Numbered from the stretch's first letter, positions 20,113-30,200 are shown. The stretch: 64,000 bases of DNA from Geobacter sp. OR-1 (GCF_000813145.1 NZ_BAZF01000008.1:124001-188000), one strand, 5' to 3'. Notes: generated from the sequence alone by a model not told the origin. Program-made: numbers and translations.

Positions 20113-20850
20113 TTACTCCGTTACTGAAATGGTTCGGAGTGACTCGTCAACGATTCTTTTATATGTGCCGTCTTTCTTCATGGCTCTGAGAACCTGTTCC
20201 AGCCGTGGGACCAGATCGGCATGCCGTTTGTGCAGATACGGATACATCTTTCTTACCGCAAGCGGCGGATTATAAATTTTGATCTCCTTATCAGCCAGCT
20301 GCTTGAGAACGACTTTCCCCTGCCTGCGGTCATAAACAACAAGATCCACCTTGCCTAAGATCAGGAGGTTGAAAAGAAGCTGTTCGTTACTCACCTTGGA
20401 GAGTGACTTAACTCCCACAATGTTGTTTTCGAGGATTTTCCATCCGGTGATTATGCCGACATTGTAGGGTTTGAGGCTTTCCCATCCGGTGATTTTCAAT
20501 GGAACTGTTCTGGAAAAAGCGACGAATTCGAAGGTCGTGATCTCTTCCTTGACCCGGATCAGGTTGGGATATTGCTTGTCCAGCCCCTCGACCCGCGCAT
20601 AGTTCCCGTCATCTATCCCTTCGTTTGCGTTTATCAGAGCTCGCTCTGACGGGAGAACAATGATCTTCACAGGTATCCCCATCCGCTTGAACGCCTCAAG
20701 CATGATCCTGTCGCAGATCCCTTTATGATCATCCGTTGCATTGGGTGAGTCGTTGGCCGTATTGAGCACAATGGTCTGACTGAGCACCGGACGAGTAAAT
20801 AACAGCGTAACGATAGACAACACGACGAAAATGATTCCGGGGTACCGCAT
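20113..20850 (-). CDS. Periplasmic family-3 solute-binding protein
   Basis: 245 residues from ATG 20850 (gaggga lies eight bases upstream; an in-frame GTG at 20865 is less likely). Signal peptide IIFVVLSIVTLLFTRPVLSQ. The mature part follows the extracellular solute-binding protein family 3 pattern: RIMLEAFKRMGIPVKIIVLP, SLKPYNVGIITGWKILENN, LILGKVDLVVYDRRQG. There is no ABC permease; the partner is the kinase downstream. This suggests sensing rather than uptake. The ligand is unknown. Confidence 0.85.
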   Translation of the reverse strand: MRYPGIIFVVLSIVTLLFTRPVLSQTIVLNTANDSPNATDDHKGICDRIMLEAFKRMGIPVKIIVLPSERALINANEGIDDGNYARVEGLDKQYPNLIRVKEEITTFEFVAFSRTVPLKITGWESLKPYNVGIITGWKILENNIVGVKSLSKVSNEQLLFNLLILGKVDLVVYDRRQGKVVLKQLADKEIKIYNPPLAVRKMYPYLHKRHADLVPRLEQVLRAMKKDGTYKRIVDESLRTISVTE

Positions 20851-21147
20851 TCCATCTCCCTCCACTTAATGGCTGTCTGGAAATTTACCGGATCTGCCGT
20901 TACAAATCTGATGACGAGGCCACAAGAATTTAAATTAACTTAATGATATCGCCATTTACTCCAAGAGCAAGGGGACTTGGCGGATAAGAGAACACTTTGC
21001 TAATACACGGACTTCCTCACAACATCGCACAGAATCCTTTTTCACCTTCAAGTTAAGAAATCATAATCCGATACAAGAAAGTGCCGCGTCTCTGCTTTTT
21101 CTGCATGGCGTCGGTAAATAATCAGCGCCCGGAGGGTCAAGCAATTG
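20851..21147. other. Intergenic space, no feature recognised
   Basis: About 300 AT-leaning bases between two divergent genes. It must hold promoters for both, but no well-spaced -35/-10 pair, palindrome or RNA element stood out. ggagg at 21131-21135 is the ribosome binding site for the chemoreceptor. Confidence 0.5.
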
Positions 21148-22719
21148 ATGGCATTATGGAACTGGTATTTGAGCATCAGCATCCGCAACCGACTGATCAT
21201 TCTCTGCACCTGTTACAGCCTCTGCATCGTCGCCGCAACCGTTGCCGGAACACTTCATTCCCCGCAGCTCCAGATCATTGCCGTGGTCCTGTTCATAGGA
21301 CTCGGCGCGCTGTTCGGCGGAATCAACATCTGGGCGATCACATCCGCCATCAACCGCACCATCAATCATCTCCAGGTCATGGCAAAAGGGGACCTGAGCC
21401 AGGAGGTAGTGGTAAAACGCCGGAATGAAATCAGCAAGATCCTGATATCCCTGAAACAGATGGTCGCAAATCTGATCGAGGTCCTGAAAAACATCAACGA
21501 AGCCAGCCTGCAGATGGAACAATCGTCCTATCAGATTGCAGAGATATCGAATGAAATTGCCGGCGCCAGCCAAACCCAGCAGAAAAGGGCTGAAGATGTC
21601 TCCTCTGCAACCACGGAAGTAAGGATGATCTCCGAAACCGTTCTCGAACTGGCGGAAAGCATGCGCGCCATGTCGATCGAGACCGAACGGGAGGCGGAGC
21701 AGGGGCTTCTGGCTACCAGGGAAAATATCGACCAGTTGCAGCTGACCGTGGAGGAGGTCAATAGGGCGGCTCAGGAAACCGAAGGGCTCAACCGGATCGG
21801 CGAGCAGATCCATACGATCATCGAGAGCATCAGCGACATCGCGGACCAGACCAACCTGCTGGCGCTCAACGCTGCCATCGAGGCGGCCAGGGCCGGCGAA
21901 CAGGGGCGGGGATTTGCCGTGGTGGCGGACGAGGTGCGGAACCTGGCATCGAGGACCGCCAAGGAGACCGAACAGATCTCCCGAATCATCAACGAACTTT
22001 CCGCCCAGGCCAATCAGAATACCAAAACCATGGAGCGGGTGGTTGAACGGGTCCATGTTACCGAGGAGAAATCCCACGCCACTGCTGCAGTCATCGAAAG
22101 GATGGTCGCCAGCGTCAGGGAAGTGACCAGCTCCAACAAGAGGATTTCAGAGGTAAGCGAATCGCAGATGCACAAGCTGAGCGCTTTACAGCAGAGCCTG
22201 GAGTCGCTGTTTTTCACCATCAGTGACAACGGCACCAAGGTAGGAATCACTGCTACCATAAGTTCGGATCTAAACAAACTGACCCATGAGTTCAACCGTT
22301 TAATCGCCCGGTTTACCTTTGACACGACCTCAACCATACCCCCGAACAGCGTCAAGGAGTGCCGCCGCAATCCCCGGGCGCAGAACAGCCTGCTGGTACT
22401 GGTGAAAAACGAGGAAATGCAGGTGCAGGTAAAAGGGATATCCAGTGATTTCAGTGTCTCCGGAATGCAGCTACGCCTCCCAGGCCGGCATGAGATTGCC
22501 TCTGGCAGCAAGGCTGACCTGGAGATCATGACCCCTTTCAAGTCTCTGAATGAATATGACCGGCAGACGCCGCTGCGTGTGACCGCCAGGGTGGTATGGG
22601 TACGGCTGGAGGGGGAAAATACGCTGCTCGGGGTGGAGTTCCAGCAACTCTCGTCTGCTCAGACGCAACGAATGGAGTCCTGCTTCCAATTTTTTAACAA
22701 AAATCCGCGGTTCCAGTAA
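21148..22719 (+). CDS. Methyl-accepting chemotaxis protein with C-terminal PilZ domain
   Basis: 523 residues from ATG 21148. Two membrane helices lie close together (about 16-36 and 40-64) with almost no periplasmic loop, then HAMP at about 65-118 and a signalling domain whose hairpin tip reads [18 protein letters not shown] and [18 protein letters not shown] (about 232-275). After about residue 400 a PilZ domain follows, with the c-di-GMP binding signatures RRNPR and DFSVSG (R-x-x-x-R and D-x-S-x-x-G). The receptor therefore probably responds to intracellular c-di-GMP rather than an outside ligand. It stands alone and is followed by a good terminator. Confidence 0.93.
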   Translation: MALWNWYLSISIRNRLIILCTCYSLCIVAATVAGTLHSPQLQIIAVVLFIGLGALFGGINIWAITSAINRTINHLQVMAKGDLSQEVVVKRRNEISKILISLKQMVANLIEVLKNINEASLQMEQSSYQIAEISNEIAGASQTQQKRAEDVSSATTEVRMISETVLELAESMRAMSIETEREAEQGLLATRENIDQLQLTVEEVNRAAQETEGLNRIGEQIHTIIESISDIADQTNLLALNAAIEAARAGEQGRGFAVVADEVRNLASRTAKETEQISRIINELSAQANQNTKTMERVVERVHVTEEKSHATAAVIERMVASVREVTSSNKRISEVSESQMHKLSALQQSLESLFFTISDNGTKVGITATISSDLNKLTHEFNRLIARFTFDTTSTIPPNSVKECRRNPRAQNSLLVLVKNEEMQVQVKGISSDFSVSGMQLRLPGRHEIASGSKADLEIMTPFKSLNEYDRQTPLRVTARVVWVRLEGENTLLGVEFQQLSSAQTQRMESCFQFFNKNPRFQ

Positions 22720-22744
22720 CAACCGCACCGGCGCCACATTGAAA

Positions 22745-22785
22745 CAAGGGATCGGCTGGCTTTCGCCCCGATCCCTTGTTTGCTG
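22745..22785 (+). terminator. Rho-independent terminator after the PilZ chemoreceptor
   Basis: CAAGGGATCGG and CCGATCCCTTG form an eleven-base perfect stem, followed by tttgctgttt. It begins 26 bases after the stop at 22719. Confidence 0.75.
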
Positions 22786-22907
22786 TTTACCTCACCATAA
22801 TCTCGCGGCCACACTTTTCTACGAATCCAAAACACCGGAGTTGAAATTTCCAAGCTTTCCTGAGGCAATGTGCACTTCAATATCATCGTTTAAGCTTTGT
22901 CGTTTTT

Positions 22908-22944
22908 ACCCTGCCACACATATGGCAGGGTGATATGGTATACT
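22908..22944 (+). promoter_or_regulatory. Palindromic operator and -10 element of the WYL cassette
   Basis: ACCCTGCCA-cacata-TGGCAGGGT is a perfect nine-base inverted repeat (22908-22931). TATACT at 22939-22944 is a likely -10, so the palindrome overlies the expected -35 zone, an arrangement suited to repression. The core CCTGCCA/TGGCAGG recurs at 25248-25265. The WYL gene starts 23 bases after TATACT. It could also be read as a terminator stem, but no T-run follows. Confidence 0.6.
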
Positions 22945-22966
22945 GGCCTCACATTTGGAGGTGTGC

Positions 22967-23911
22967 ATGTCGTTAAGATTCGATTCCCTTCTCATAATCC
23001 TTAACAAACTTGATTCCGGTGAGATAGTCACCAACCGCTCTCTAATGGAAGAACTGGACATAAGCGAACGGAGCGCCTATCGCTATATTCAGAGCCTTAT
23101 TATTGCGAATTTCCCAATCTGGTTTGACCGCAAACGGAAGACATACGCCTTTGTGGAAGGATATCGGCTCAAGCGGCAGAAAATACCCCTCAAGGAGGAA
23201 GTGGCGCTTTCCATTGCCCAGTCATTAGTTGAGCCTATGGGAAAAGAAGTGACGCAAGCACTTGAAGGAATTCGTAACCGGCTTTGTGGCACGTCATCTG
23301 AACAGACTGAGAAGATCATCCACCCTGACCGGAACATGCCAGGGACGATTGCAGATTATCTGTCCCAATTGTATCGGGCCATCTCTGAGCGCCGGGTTGT
23401 TGAATTCAATTATCGGCTGTCTCCGGAAACGGAACCGTTTGGGAGGAAGATCGATCCGCTCTATCTCTTCAATCATGACGGATTCTGGTATGTGCGCGGC
23501 CTGTGCCATAATGCCGATAACCTTCGCACCTTCGCCTTCGACCGGATTATTGCTCTCGATGTTACCAATGAGCATTACAGGAAATACGACATCAACGAGG
23601 CAGAGGAGCTTGAATCGGCGTTCGGACCGCAACTGGACGGTGAGCCGACTGACGTGGTTCTACGATTCAATCCCGAAATTGCTAGGCAGGTAATGCGCAA
23701 AAAATGGCATCTCTCGCAAAAGGAGAAGCGGTTGCCAGATGGCAGGATCGAACTGAGCTTTACCGTTATCGGCACCGAAACCATCAAACATTGGCTTTAC
23801 CGTTGGCTCCCGTCGGTCGAAGTTGTAAGCCCTGCAACGCTGCGAACCCAGGTCTACAAAGAGTTGTTGCAAGGGACAAAACAGCATAAGGTGCCTTTGG
23901 ATGAAACTTAA
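22967..23911 (+). CDS. WYL-domain transcriptional regulator of an AT-rich cassette
   Basis: 314 residues from ATG 22967 (ggaggt upstream; the frame opens earlier with a TTG). N-terminal HTH at about 5-60 (NRSLMEELDISERSAYRYIQ), then a WYL domain at about 145-215 (KIDPLYLFNHDGFWYVRGLC and TFAFDRI) and a WCX-like C-terminal region. This layout matches regulators such as BrxR/CapW that repress phage-defence operons and are relieved by a ligand; that role is inferred. Its gene overlaps the next by 11 bases. A matching palindrome sits at its promoter and before 25284, so autoregulation and control of the cassette are likely. GC is clearly lower than in the flanks. Confidence 0.9.
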   Translation: MSLRFDSLLIILNKLDSGEIVTNRSLMEELDISERSAYRYIQSLIIANFPIWFDRKRKTYAFVEGYRLKRQKIPLKEEVALSIAQSLVEPMGKEVTQALEGIRNRLCGTSSEQTEKIIHPDRNMPGTIADYLSQLYRAISERRVVEFNYRLSPETEPFGRKIDPLYLFNHDGFWYVRGLCHNADNLRTFAFDRIIALDVTNEHYRKYDINEAEELESAFGPQLDGEPTDVVLRFNPEIARQVMRKKWHLSQKEKRLPDGRIELSFTVIGTETIKHWLYRWLPSVEVVSPATLRTQVYKELLQGTKQHKVPLDET

Positions 23912-24359
23912 CAGCTTTGACGATTTGCAGGTACGGCTGCCGATCATTTCATTCAAGATTCATGAGGTTCTGCTGCGCAAACACAATAATCAACCGGTCT
24001 GGCTGATCTTGCTGTCGGTCGGCAACGGTAGTCACGAGGTAAAGGGTGTCGCATTCATGGAGAGCGGGCATATCGAACTGCGCTTTGAGAGAGATTTTCA
24101 CTATCTCATGCCTGGATTCGTGACCGGTCATTACCTTGAACAGGATGTCAACGACTCATCGCTCACCGAGTTGTACAACAACCCGACTAAAGAATGTCTT
24201 GAATGGGCAGAAGGAAGAATTCGCAAATTCCTTTTCTACAACTGTCGGTTTAGTGTCTCCGTTCTCATAGATGCCACAACAGGAAGGTTTTACAAAAAAG
24301 TGACGTACTGCAGGGTGCATCGAAATTATGGCTATGCCCTGCCGGATTTCAGCATGTAG
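23901..24359 (+). CDS. Hypothetical protein, WYL cassette
   Basis: 152 residues, overlapping the WYL gene by 11 bases and so translated with it. It is a soluble mixed alpha/beta protein with no membrane segment: a beta-rich start (PVWLILLSVGNGSHEVKG), a central acidic stretch, and a Cys/aromatic-rich end (LFYNCRFSVSVL, VTYCRVHRNYGYAL). I do not recognise a family or catalytic motif. Position between a regulator and a nuclease suggests an accessory or antitoxin-like partner, which is inference only. Confidence 0.75.
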   Translation: MKLNSFDDLQVRLPIISFKIHEVLLRKHNNQPVWLILLSVGNGSHEVKGVAFMESGHIELRFERDFHYLMPGFVTGHYLEQDVNDSSLTELYNNPTKECLEWAEGRIRKFLFYNCRFSVSVLIDATTGRFYKKVTYCRVHRNYGYALPDFSM

Positions 24360-24420
24360 TTGTTTGTATATTCTCATTGTGTATACTTCAATCCAATCAT
24401 TTCGAGGGAGATCTTGTAAC

Positions 24421-25209
24421 ATGACATATCAGAAGCAGCTTACGACACACTTGGCAGACTACAAGAAGAATGTACTGAAAGCCCAGAAGCCCGGATATTT
24501 CAGAGGACAACTATACCCCCATATTCTCGCTTACGAGGACAAGTGGCTCAATGTTTTTGAAGGAATACAAGAAGAGATTGAAGGCCATGTGGCCCAGAAA
24601 GGTATTTCGCTCCACAGATATTTCCACCACCTCAATTCCTCACAGGCTTTTGCCTTCAACCTTTTCTACCCCTACTTTTTCGATACAAAAGGGAATCCGG
24701 AAACACTTCTGAAAGCTCTGGGGCAAACAGGACCAATCAAAAATCCTGAATTCGAGAAAATTGAATTTCATAAAGAAGGAACAAATATCGATGTCTATTG
24801 GGAGAGTTTAGATGGTTCAAAGACATATTGCGAAGTCAAGCTTTCAGAAGCTGAATTCGGAAAGGCAAAAAACGATGATGAGCATCGCAACAAACTGAAA
24901 ATGACTTATCTACCTAAACTTGCGGGAAAAGTTGATGCGAAATTACTCGACCCGAAAGAGTTCTTCAAATATTATCAGCTCATGAGGTATATGTGGCTTA
25001 TTGCGCAGGATGACAAGGCTCGATTGATTCTCCTGCTTCCTCAGGCGAATAAAAAACTCTGGAAGACATTAGATGAAGTCAGACCTCAACTCTCGACTTT
25101 GTGGGACAGGGTATCAATAGTTGCAACCGAAGATGTCATTGCAAACCTCTGCAAGAGTAAACAGCTAACCGGATATGCCGAGAAACTTAAAAGCAAGTAC
25201 GTTCCTTAG
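24421..25209 (+). CDS. PD-(D/E)XK nuclease, PGN_0703-like restriction endonuclease
   Basis: 262 residues from ATG 24421, preceded by gagggagat; the frame runs upstream to 24328 but that part overlaps the preceding gene and has no site. The central region carries the PD-(D/E)XK core: an Asp in GTNIDVYWESLDG, then YCEVKLSEAEFG, giving the D...E-x-K triad at about 127-146. This layout, with a helical N-terminal half (YFRGQLYPHILAYEDKWLN) and a C-terminal LMRYMWLIAQ helix, resembles PGN_0703-type restriction endonucleases. No methyltransferase is nearby. It would cut DNA in the cytoplasm; the target is unknown. Confidence 0.75.
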   Translation: MTYQKQLTTHLADYKKNVLKAQKPGYFRGQLYPHILAYEDKWLNVFEGIQEEIEGHVAQKGISLHRYFHHLNSSQAFAFNLFYPYFFDTKGNPETLLKALGQTGPIKNPEFEKIEFHKEGTNIDVYWESLDGSKTYCEVKLSEAEFGKAKNDDEHRNKLKMTYLPKLAGKVDAKLLDPKEFFKYYQLMRYMWLIAQDDKARLILLLPQANKKLWKTLDEVRPQLSTLWDRVSIVATEDVIANLCKSKQLTGYAEKLKSKYVP

Positions 25210-25247
25210 TGACTGACATCAATAGCCGTTACCCCGTAGTACATCGT

Positions 25248-25265
25248 CCTGCCAAAGTTGGCAGG
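25248..25265 (+). promoter_or_regulatory. Second copy of the WYL-cassette palindrome
   Basis: CCTGCCA-aagt-TGGCAGG repeats the half-sites of 22910-22929 exactly, with a four- instead of six-base spacer. It lies 18 bases before the ATG at 25284, where a repressor would block transcription or where a hairpin could affect translation. Confidence 0.55.
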
Positions 25266-25283
25266 TACATCAGCCCGTAAACA

Positions 25284-25946
25284 ATGATTCAGATGCCACA
25301 AAACGAAACCGCAACTTTTTCAGGCCCCGTAATTCCTATACTTGAACTGGCAAAAAAGCATCGACTTATGTTAAAGGCCACCTTCACGGTGCGTAATAAC
25401 AGGTCAAGGCCGTTTAAGAAAATTGCGACAGAAACGCCCTCCAATATTTCATTTATCTGCATAGATGGAAATCTGCCCGAAATAACCCGGTTATACTCAA
25501 TCGCCATCAAGCTGGAATCCCCGGATGATGGTTATATGTCACGTGAGCTTTCACATTATGTTGTCAAAGCGATTATCGGCGGGGAAACAAGCAGAGAATG
25601 GCAATGCGAAGCCAAGGACTTCTCGGCTTTTGAAGATGAGATCATCCGGCAGTTTTGCAGAAATTACGAAGAGTATTTTGAAATTGCATGGCCAAAGCAG
25701 GAATGTGCAAACGAATTTGAGTCCTGGTTCTCAGATGTAATCAAATTGGCCAAGCCTTGGGAAAAGAGGATATCAAGAGCCGCATATCTTGAACTTGTTG
25801 GTAGAGTTATTGATTTTGTCCATTATTGTGCGGTTGGCTATTTCCCAGATCTCGCTGTTGATATCGTTGCCGACTACGTGCGAGATATGGTCCCATGTTT
25901 TGATGAAACCCAGATCTCGGAAGATTACTTGTTGCACGAAGCCTGA
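25284..25946 (+). CDS. Hypothetical protein, WYL cassette
   Basis: 220 residues, no signal peptide or membrane helix. The N-terminal half looks beta-rich (LMLKATFTVRNNRSRPFKKI, ITRLYSIAIKLESPDDG), the C-terminal half helical with many aromatic and acidic residues (FCRNYEEYFEIAWPKQE, AAYLELVGRVIDFVHYC). I do not recognise a family. The ribosome binding site is weak. The operator-like palindrome 18 bases upstream ties it to the WYL regulator. AT-rich like its neighbours; the cassette ends here against a convergent TolC gene. Confidence 0.7.
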   Translation: MIQMPQNETATFSGPVIPILELAKKHRLMLKATFTVRNNRSRPFKKIATETPSNISFICIDGNLPEITRLYSIAIKLESPDDGYMSRELSHYVVKAIIGGETSREWQCEAKDFSAFEDEIIRQFCRNYEEYFEIAWPKQECANEFESWFSDVIKLAKPWEKRISRAAYLELVGRVIDFVHYCAVGYFPDLAVDIVADYVRDMVPCFDETQISEDYLLHEA

Positions 25947-25976
25947 TAAAATTTCTAGCTTTAGACCACACCAGAA

Positions 25977-27227
25977 TTACTCTCCCAATATCCCCATGGT
26001 CCATTGCAGGTTTACCAGCGAAGAGAGATAATCCCGCTGCGCCCGGGCAAGATTGCTCTGCGCCTGCAGCAGGTTCAACTGGGCGTCGTCCACTTCGAGC
26101 CTGATCTTGACCCCGTATTCGTAACCCTTCTCAGCCATCTGCAGCAGCCGCTCCGCCTGGCGGACCGTGCCGGACAGGGCCGAGACGATCTCGGACGCCT
26201 CGCGCACCCCGTTCAGGGCGTTCCGCGTCTCCAGGGCAATGCTGTCCCGGAGTTTGGCCGCCTCGATCTCCTTGGTCCTGAGATCGCTCCTGGCCTGCTG
26301 AACCTTGCCCGATGTCTTCAAGCCGTCAAAAAACGGGAAGCTGAGATAAACGCCGAGGTTCCAGGCAGCGCCGTTTTCGTCCCGGCCGTAGGTATCGAGG
26401 TAATGCAAACCAGCGCCGGCCTTGAGATCGAGACGCGGCTTGTTTTCGGCCGCGGCAATGGTCACCAGTTCGCCATAGATCCCGACCCGGTGCCTGATGT
26501 CGGCCAACTCGGGCCGGTGCTGCTCCGCAGCGGCAAATGCGGTCTCATAGGTTTCCGCTTTCATCGGCGGCGCCTCCAGCTTGCCGGTCACGTCGATATC
26601 CTCACTGTCCAGCGCCAGCAGAAACCGCAGCCTGTCCCGTGCCGTCCGGACCGCATTCTCGGTGCGGATCACTTCAGGGCGGGCGTTTTCCACCGCCACA
26701 TCGGCGGCGAGCACGTCGTAATCGGTGGCGACCCCGGCGCTGAACCTCTTGTGGGCCTCGTCCTGCAACCTCTTTTTCTGTTCCAGGTTCTGCTGCGCCA
26801 AGCGCCCTAGCTCCTTTGCCAGCAGCACGTCATAAAAGGCGACCGACACGTCCCGTTGCGCCGCTTGCCGATACAGCCGCAACTGATCATCCGCGGTCTT
26901 CAGCCCTACCTCTGCCGCCCGGATCGCCGCACCGATCTTCCCCCAGGTAAAAAGCGCCTGTGACACCGAGAGGTCCATAACGCGGCTGTACTGGCGATCG
27001 GTTGGGGCAAGTAGCCGGGTGCTGTCGTCCCGCGCCACGGTTGCCGACGCATCTATGGAGAAATGCGGCAACGCCGCCGCCCGCTCCTCGACATACCGCC
27101 CCTGGACGTAATTGGCGTATTCGCGGGCTCTGAGGAGATCGCGGTTCTGCTTCAAAGCGATGTCGACCGCCCCTTCAAGGGTCAGGATGCGCGGTTCGAC
27201 CGCATAGAGAGGCTTTGCTAGGAGCAT
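25977..27227 (-). CDS. TolC-family outer membrane efflux protein
   Basis: 416 residues with the duplicated TolC/OEP pattern: ILTLEGAVDIALKQNRDLLR at the start, ALFTWGKIGAAIRAAEVGLK, and the second repeat with LSFPFFDGLKTSGKVQQARS. It forms the outer membrane channel of the RND system upstream (27262-30369), whose stop is 34 bases before this start. The N-terminus is odd: the only ATG gives a signal of about 12 residues (MLLAKPLYA), while the frame upstream encodes a longer hydrophobic stretch (AAAVIIALIAG) without ATG, GTG or TTG before an in-frame stop. A rare ATT/ATC start could restore a normal signal peptide. Confidence 0.88.
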   Translation of the reverse strand: MLLAKPLYAVEPRILTLEGAVDIALKQNRDLLRAREYANYVQGRYVEERAAALPHFSIDASATVARDDSTRLLAPTDRQYSRVMDLSVSQALFTWGKIGAAIRAAEVGLKTADDQLRLYRQAAQRDVSVAFYDVLLAKELGRLAQQNLEQKKRLQDEAHKRFSAGVATDYDVLAADVAVENARPEVIRTENAVRTARDRLRFLLALDSEDIDVTGKLEAPPMKAETYETAFAAAEQHRPELADIRHRVGIYGELVTIAAAENKPRLDLKAGAGLHYLDTYGRDENGAAWNLGVYLSFPFFDGLKTSGKVQQARSDLRTKEIEAAKLRDSIALETRNALNGVREASEIVSALSGTVRQAERLLQMAEKGYEYGVKIRLEVDDAQLNLLQAQSNLARAQRDYLSSLVNLQWTMGILGE

Positions 27228-27261
27228 TCCGGCAATGAGGGCAATGATGACGGCTGCTGCT

Positions 27262-30200
27262 TTATGCTGTTCGGCGCTTTTGCTTTTTCCATTTCCGTTT
27301 CAACCAGGCGCCGAAATCGTCCATGTAGGTGTACATAACCGGCACCACCAGCAGCGTCAGCAGCGTGGAGGTAAGAAGCCCGCCGACCACGGCCCGGGCC
27401 ATCGGCGCCCGCCCCTCGCCACCGGCGCCGATTCCGAGGAACAGCGGCATCATGCCGAAGATCATTGCCAAGGTGGTCATGACGATCGGCCTCAGCCTGG
27501 TCCGGCCGGCAAGGATGACCGCATCGCGCCGACCGAGGCCGTCCCGCCGCTGCAGGACCTTGGCATAGTCCACCAGCAGGATCGCGTTCTTGGTCACCAG
27601 CCCCATCAGCATGATCAGGCCGATCAGGGACATGATGTTGACCGTGTCGCCGGTAATCTTGAGCATCCCGGCCATGCCGACGATGGAGAGCGGCAGCGAG
27701 AGCATGATGGCGAACGGCTCGAAAAACGACTCGAACTGGGCCGCCAGAATCAGGAAAACGAAGATCACCGCCAGCAGCAGCGATTCGCCCATGTAACCGA
27801 ACGATTCGGCCATGTCCTCAGCCTCGCCGGAAAGGTTGACTGAATAGCCAGGAGGCATGTTGATCCGTTTGGCCGCCTCTTCCACATGCTTTACGGCCGT
27901 GCCGATCGGGAGTTCGTCAAGGTTTGCCGATACCGTGACTTGGCGAGCCAGGTCACGCCGGTTGATCTCGGTTGGCGAGGCGGCAACTGCCGTAGTCACG
28001 AGGCTTGCCAGGGGAACCAGCCTGGCGCCCCCTCCGGAATCCGGCACCGACACCTTAAGATCCGCGACCTGCCCCGGATTTCGCCGGAGCGCTTCCGGCA
28101 GCCGCACCCGGACGTCGACCGCATCGCCGTCTTCGTCCTCGTAAGTCGAGATCGCCTCCCCGCCGACAAGGCGGCTGAGAGAACCGACGATATCGTTGCT
28201 GGTGACCCCGGCGGAAAGTGCCTTTTCCCGATCGACCTTGAGCCGGTATTCGGGGATGTCGTGCTCCAGGGTGACGCTCAGGTCAACGATCCCCGGCACC
28301 TTGTACAACTCCTCCCTCAGCTTCAGCCCGAGCTGCTTCAGGACCGCCAGATCGTCCCCCTTCAGATCTGCTGTCAGAGGCTTACGCGCCCCGCCGATCT
28401 GTCCGACCTCCTCGATAGAGAAGGTTATACCGGCGATCTTCTGCAACCGCTGCCGCACCTCGCGCTGCAGGTCGAACTGTCCCCGTTGCCGCTCTTTGCG
28501 CTCTTTCAGCTTGAGATAGAGCAGTCCGTCGCGCACCGTGCCGTTGTCACCGGCGCCGATGGTCGCATAGCTGTGATCGATCTCCGGAATCCCGGCGACC
28601 GCTGCCAGTATGGCGCGCAACCGGCCATCGGTCTCGGTCATCGAGGCATCCGGCGCAGTCTTGAACGATATCTGGAACTCCCCCTTGTCCTCCCGGGACA
28701 TGAACGAGGATTCCAGGGTGCCGAAGATGAAGATCCCTCCGATAAAGGCCAGCAGCGCCGCGAGCATTACGGTCTTGCGATGGTCTAGCGCCCAGCCGAT
28801 GGCAGCGCGGTAGCGGTCGGCGGAGATGTCGAACCAGTCGTTGAAGCGCTCCAGCCAGCGGGCAATGCCTTTCCGACCTCCGTGCAGGTGGATGGACGGG
28901 TCGCTCCAGCGGGACGACAGCATCGGATCGAGGGTAAAAGAAACGAAGAGCGAGACCAGCACGGCAAAGGCCACGCTGATGCCGAACTGATAGAAGAACC
29001 GGCCGACGATCCCCTTCATGAACGCCACCGGGACGAAAACCGCGACAATGGACATCGTGGTGGCAAACACGGCCAGTCCGATCTCGGCGGTCCCGAAACG
29101 GGACGCCTCCATATGATCCTTGCCCAGCTCCAGATGCCGGACAATATTCTCCCGCACCACGATGGCATCGTCGATCAGCATCCCGATCGCCAGTGACAGG
29201 GCCATCAGGGTCATGACGTTCAGGGTCATCCCCATGGCATTCATGATAATGAAGGCTGAAATGACCGAAATCGGGAGGGTGACGCCGGTGATGACCGTGG
29301 ACCGCCAGGAGTTGATGAAGCAGAACACAATCAGGACCGTGAGGATGCCGCCGATGATCAGGGTTTCCTCCACATCGGCCAGGGATTCCCGGGTCATGAT
29401 GGTGCCGTCGCGCACCATGGTCAACGAGACCCCGGGGGGCAGCTCCTTTATAACCTTTTCCATCACCTTCTTGACCGTATCCACGAGCTCGACCTCATTG
29501 CCGCCGGACTGCTTGTAGATATCGAGGCCGATGGCCGGCTTGCCGTTCACCAGGGCCAGTTTCCGCTGTTCCTCGACCCCGTCGGTTACCTGCGCCACTT
29601 CACCGAGCGTGATCGGCCGGCCGCCCCTCTGGGCCACGGGCATCAGCCGGTACTCCTCGGCCCGGTTCGGTTTGCCGTCGATCCGCATCGGGTATTCGGC
29701 GGTACCCCGGGTCAGCCGGCCGAGCGGCGTGTTGGTGTTCTCGGACCTGATGCCGGTCACCACGTCGTTCACCCCCAGGCCGAGGGAGTCGAGCTTCACC
29801 GGATCGAGCTCGACATTGATCTCCCGCTTCTGGCCGCCAACCATCTCCACCTTGCCGACCCCGGCAACGCTCTCGAACCTTTTCTTTATCTTCTTGTCCA
29901 CCAGCGAGGTCAGTTCCCTGGCCGAAAGCGTATCGGACTGTACGGCCAGAGCAGCCACCGGCGCGGCATTGAAGTCGAGCTTCTGGATGATCGGCTCATC
30001 GATCCCCTGCGGCAGATTGCCGCGAATGGAGCCGATCTTGGCCCGGACCTCCTGGGCGCAGTCGTTCACCTTCTGCTCCAGCTGGAACTGGACCATGACG
30101 GTCGAGACCCCTTCGCGGGAGGTGGAGAAAACGTGCTTGACCCCGGCGATCTGGTTGACCGACTCCTCGATCCGCTTGGATATCTCCCGCTCCACGGTCT

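Noticed and set aside
22908-22931. Terminator reading of the first CCTGCCA/TGGCAGG palindrome
   Set aside because: No T-run follows, a proper terminator lies at 22745, and the same half-sites recur before 25284, favouring an operator.
24328-24421. Upstream start for the nuclease gene
   Set aside because: The added part overlaps the preceding gene, is Cys-rich with no family match and lacks a binding site, whereas ATG 24421 has gagggagat.
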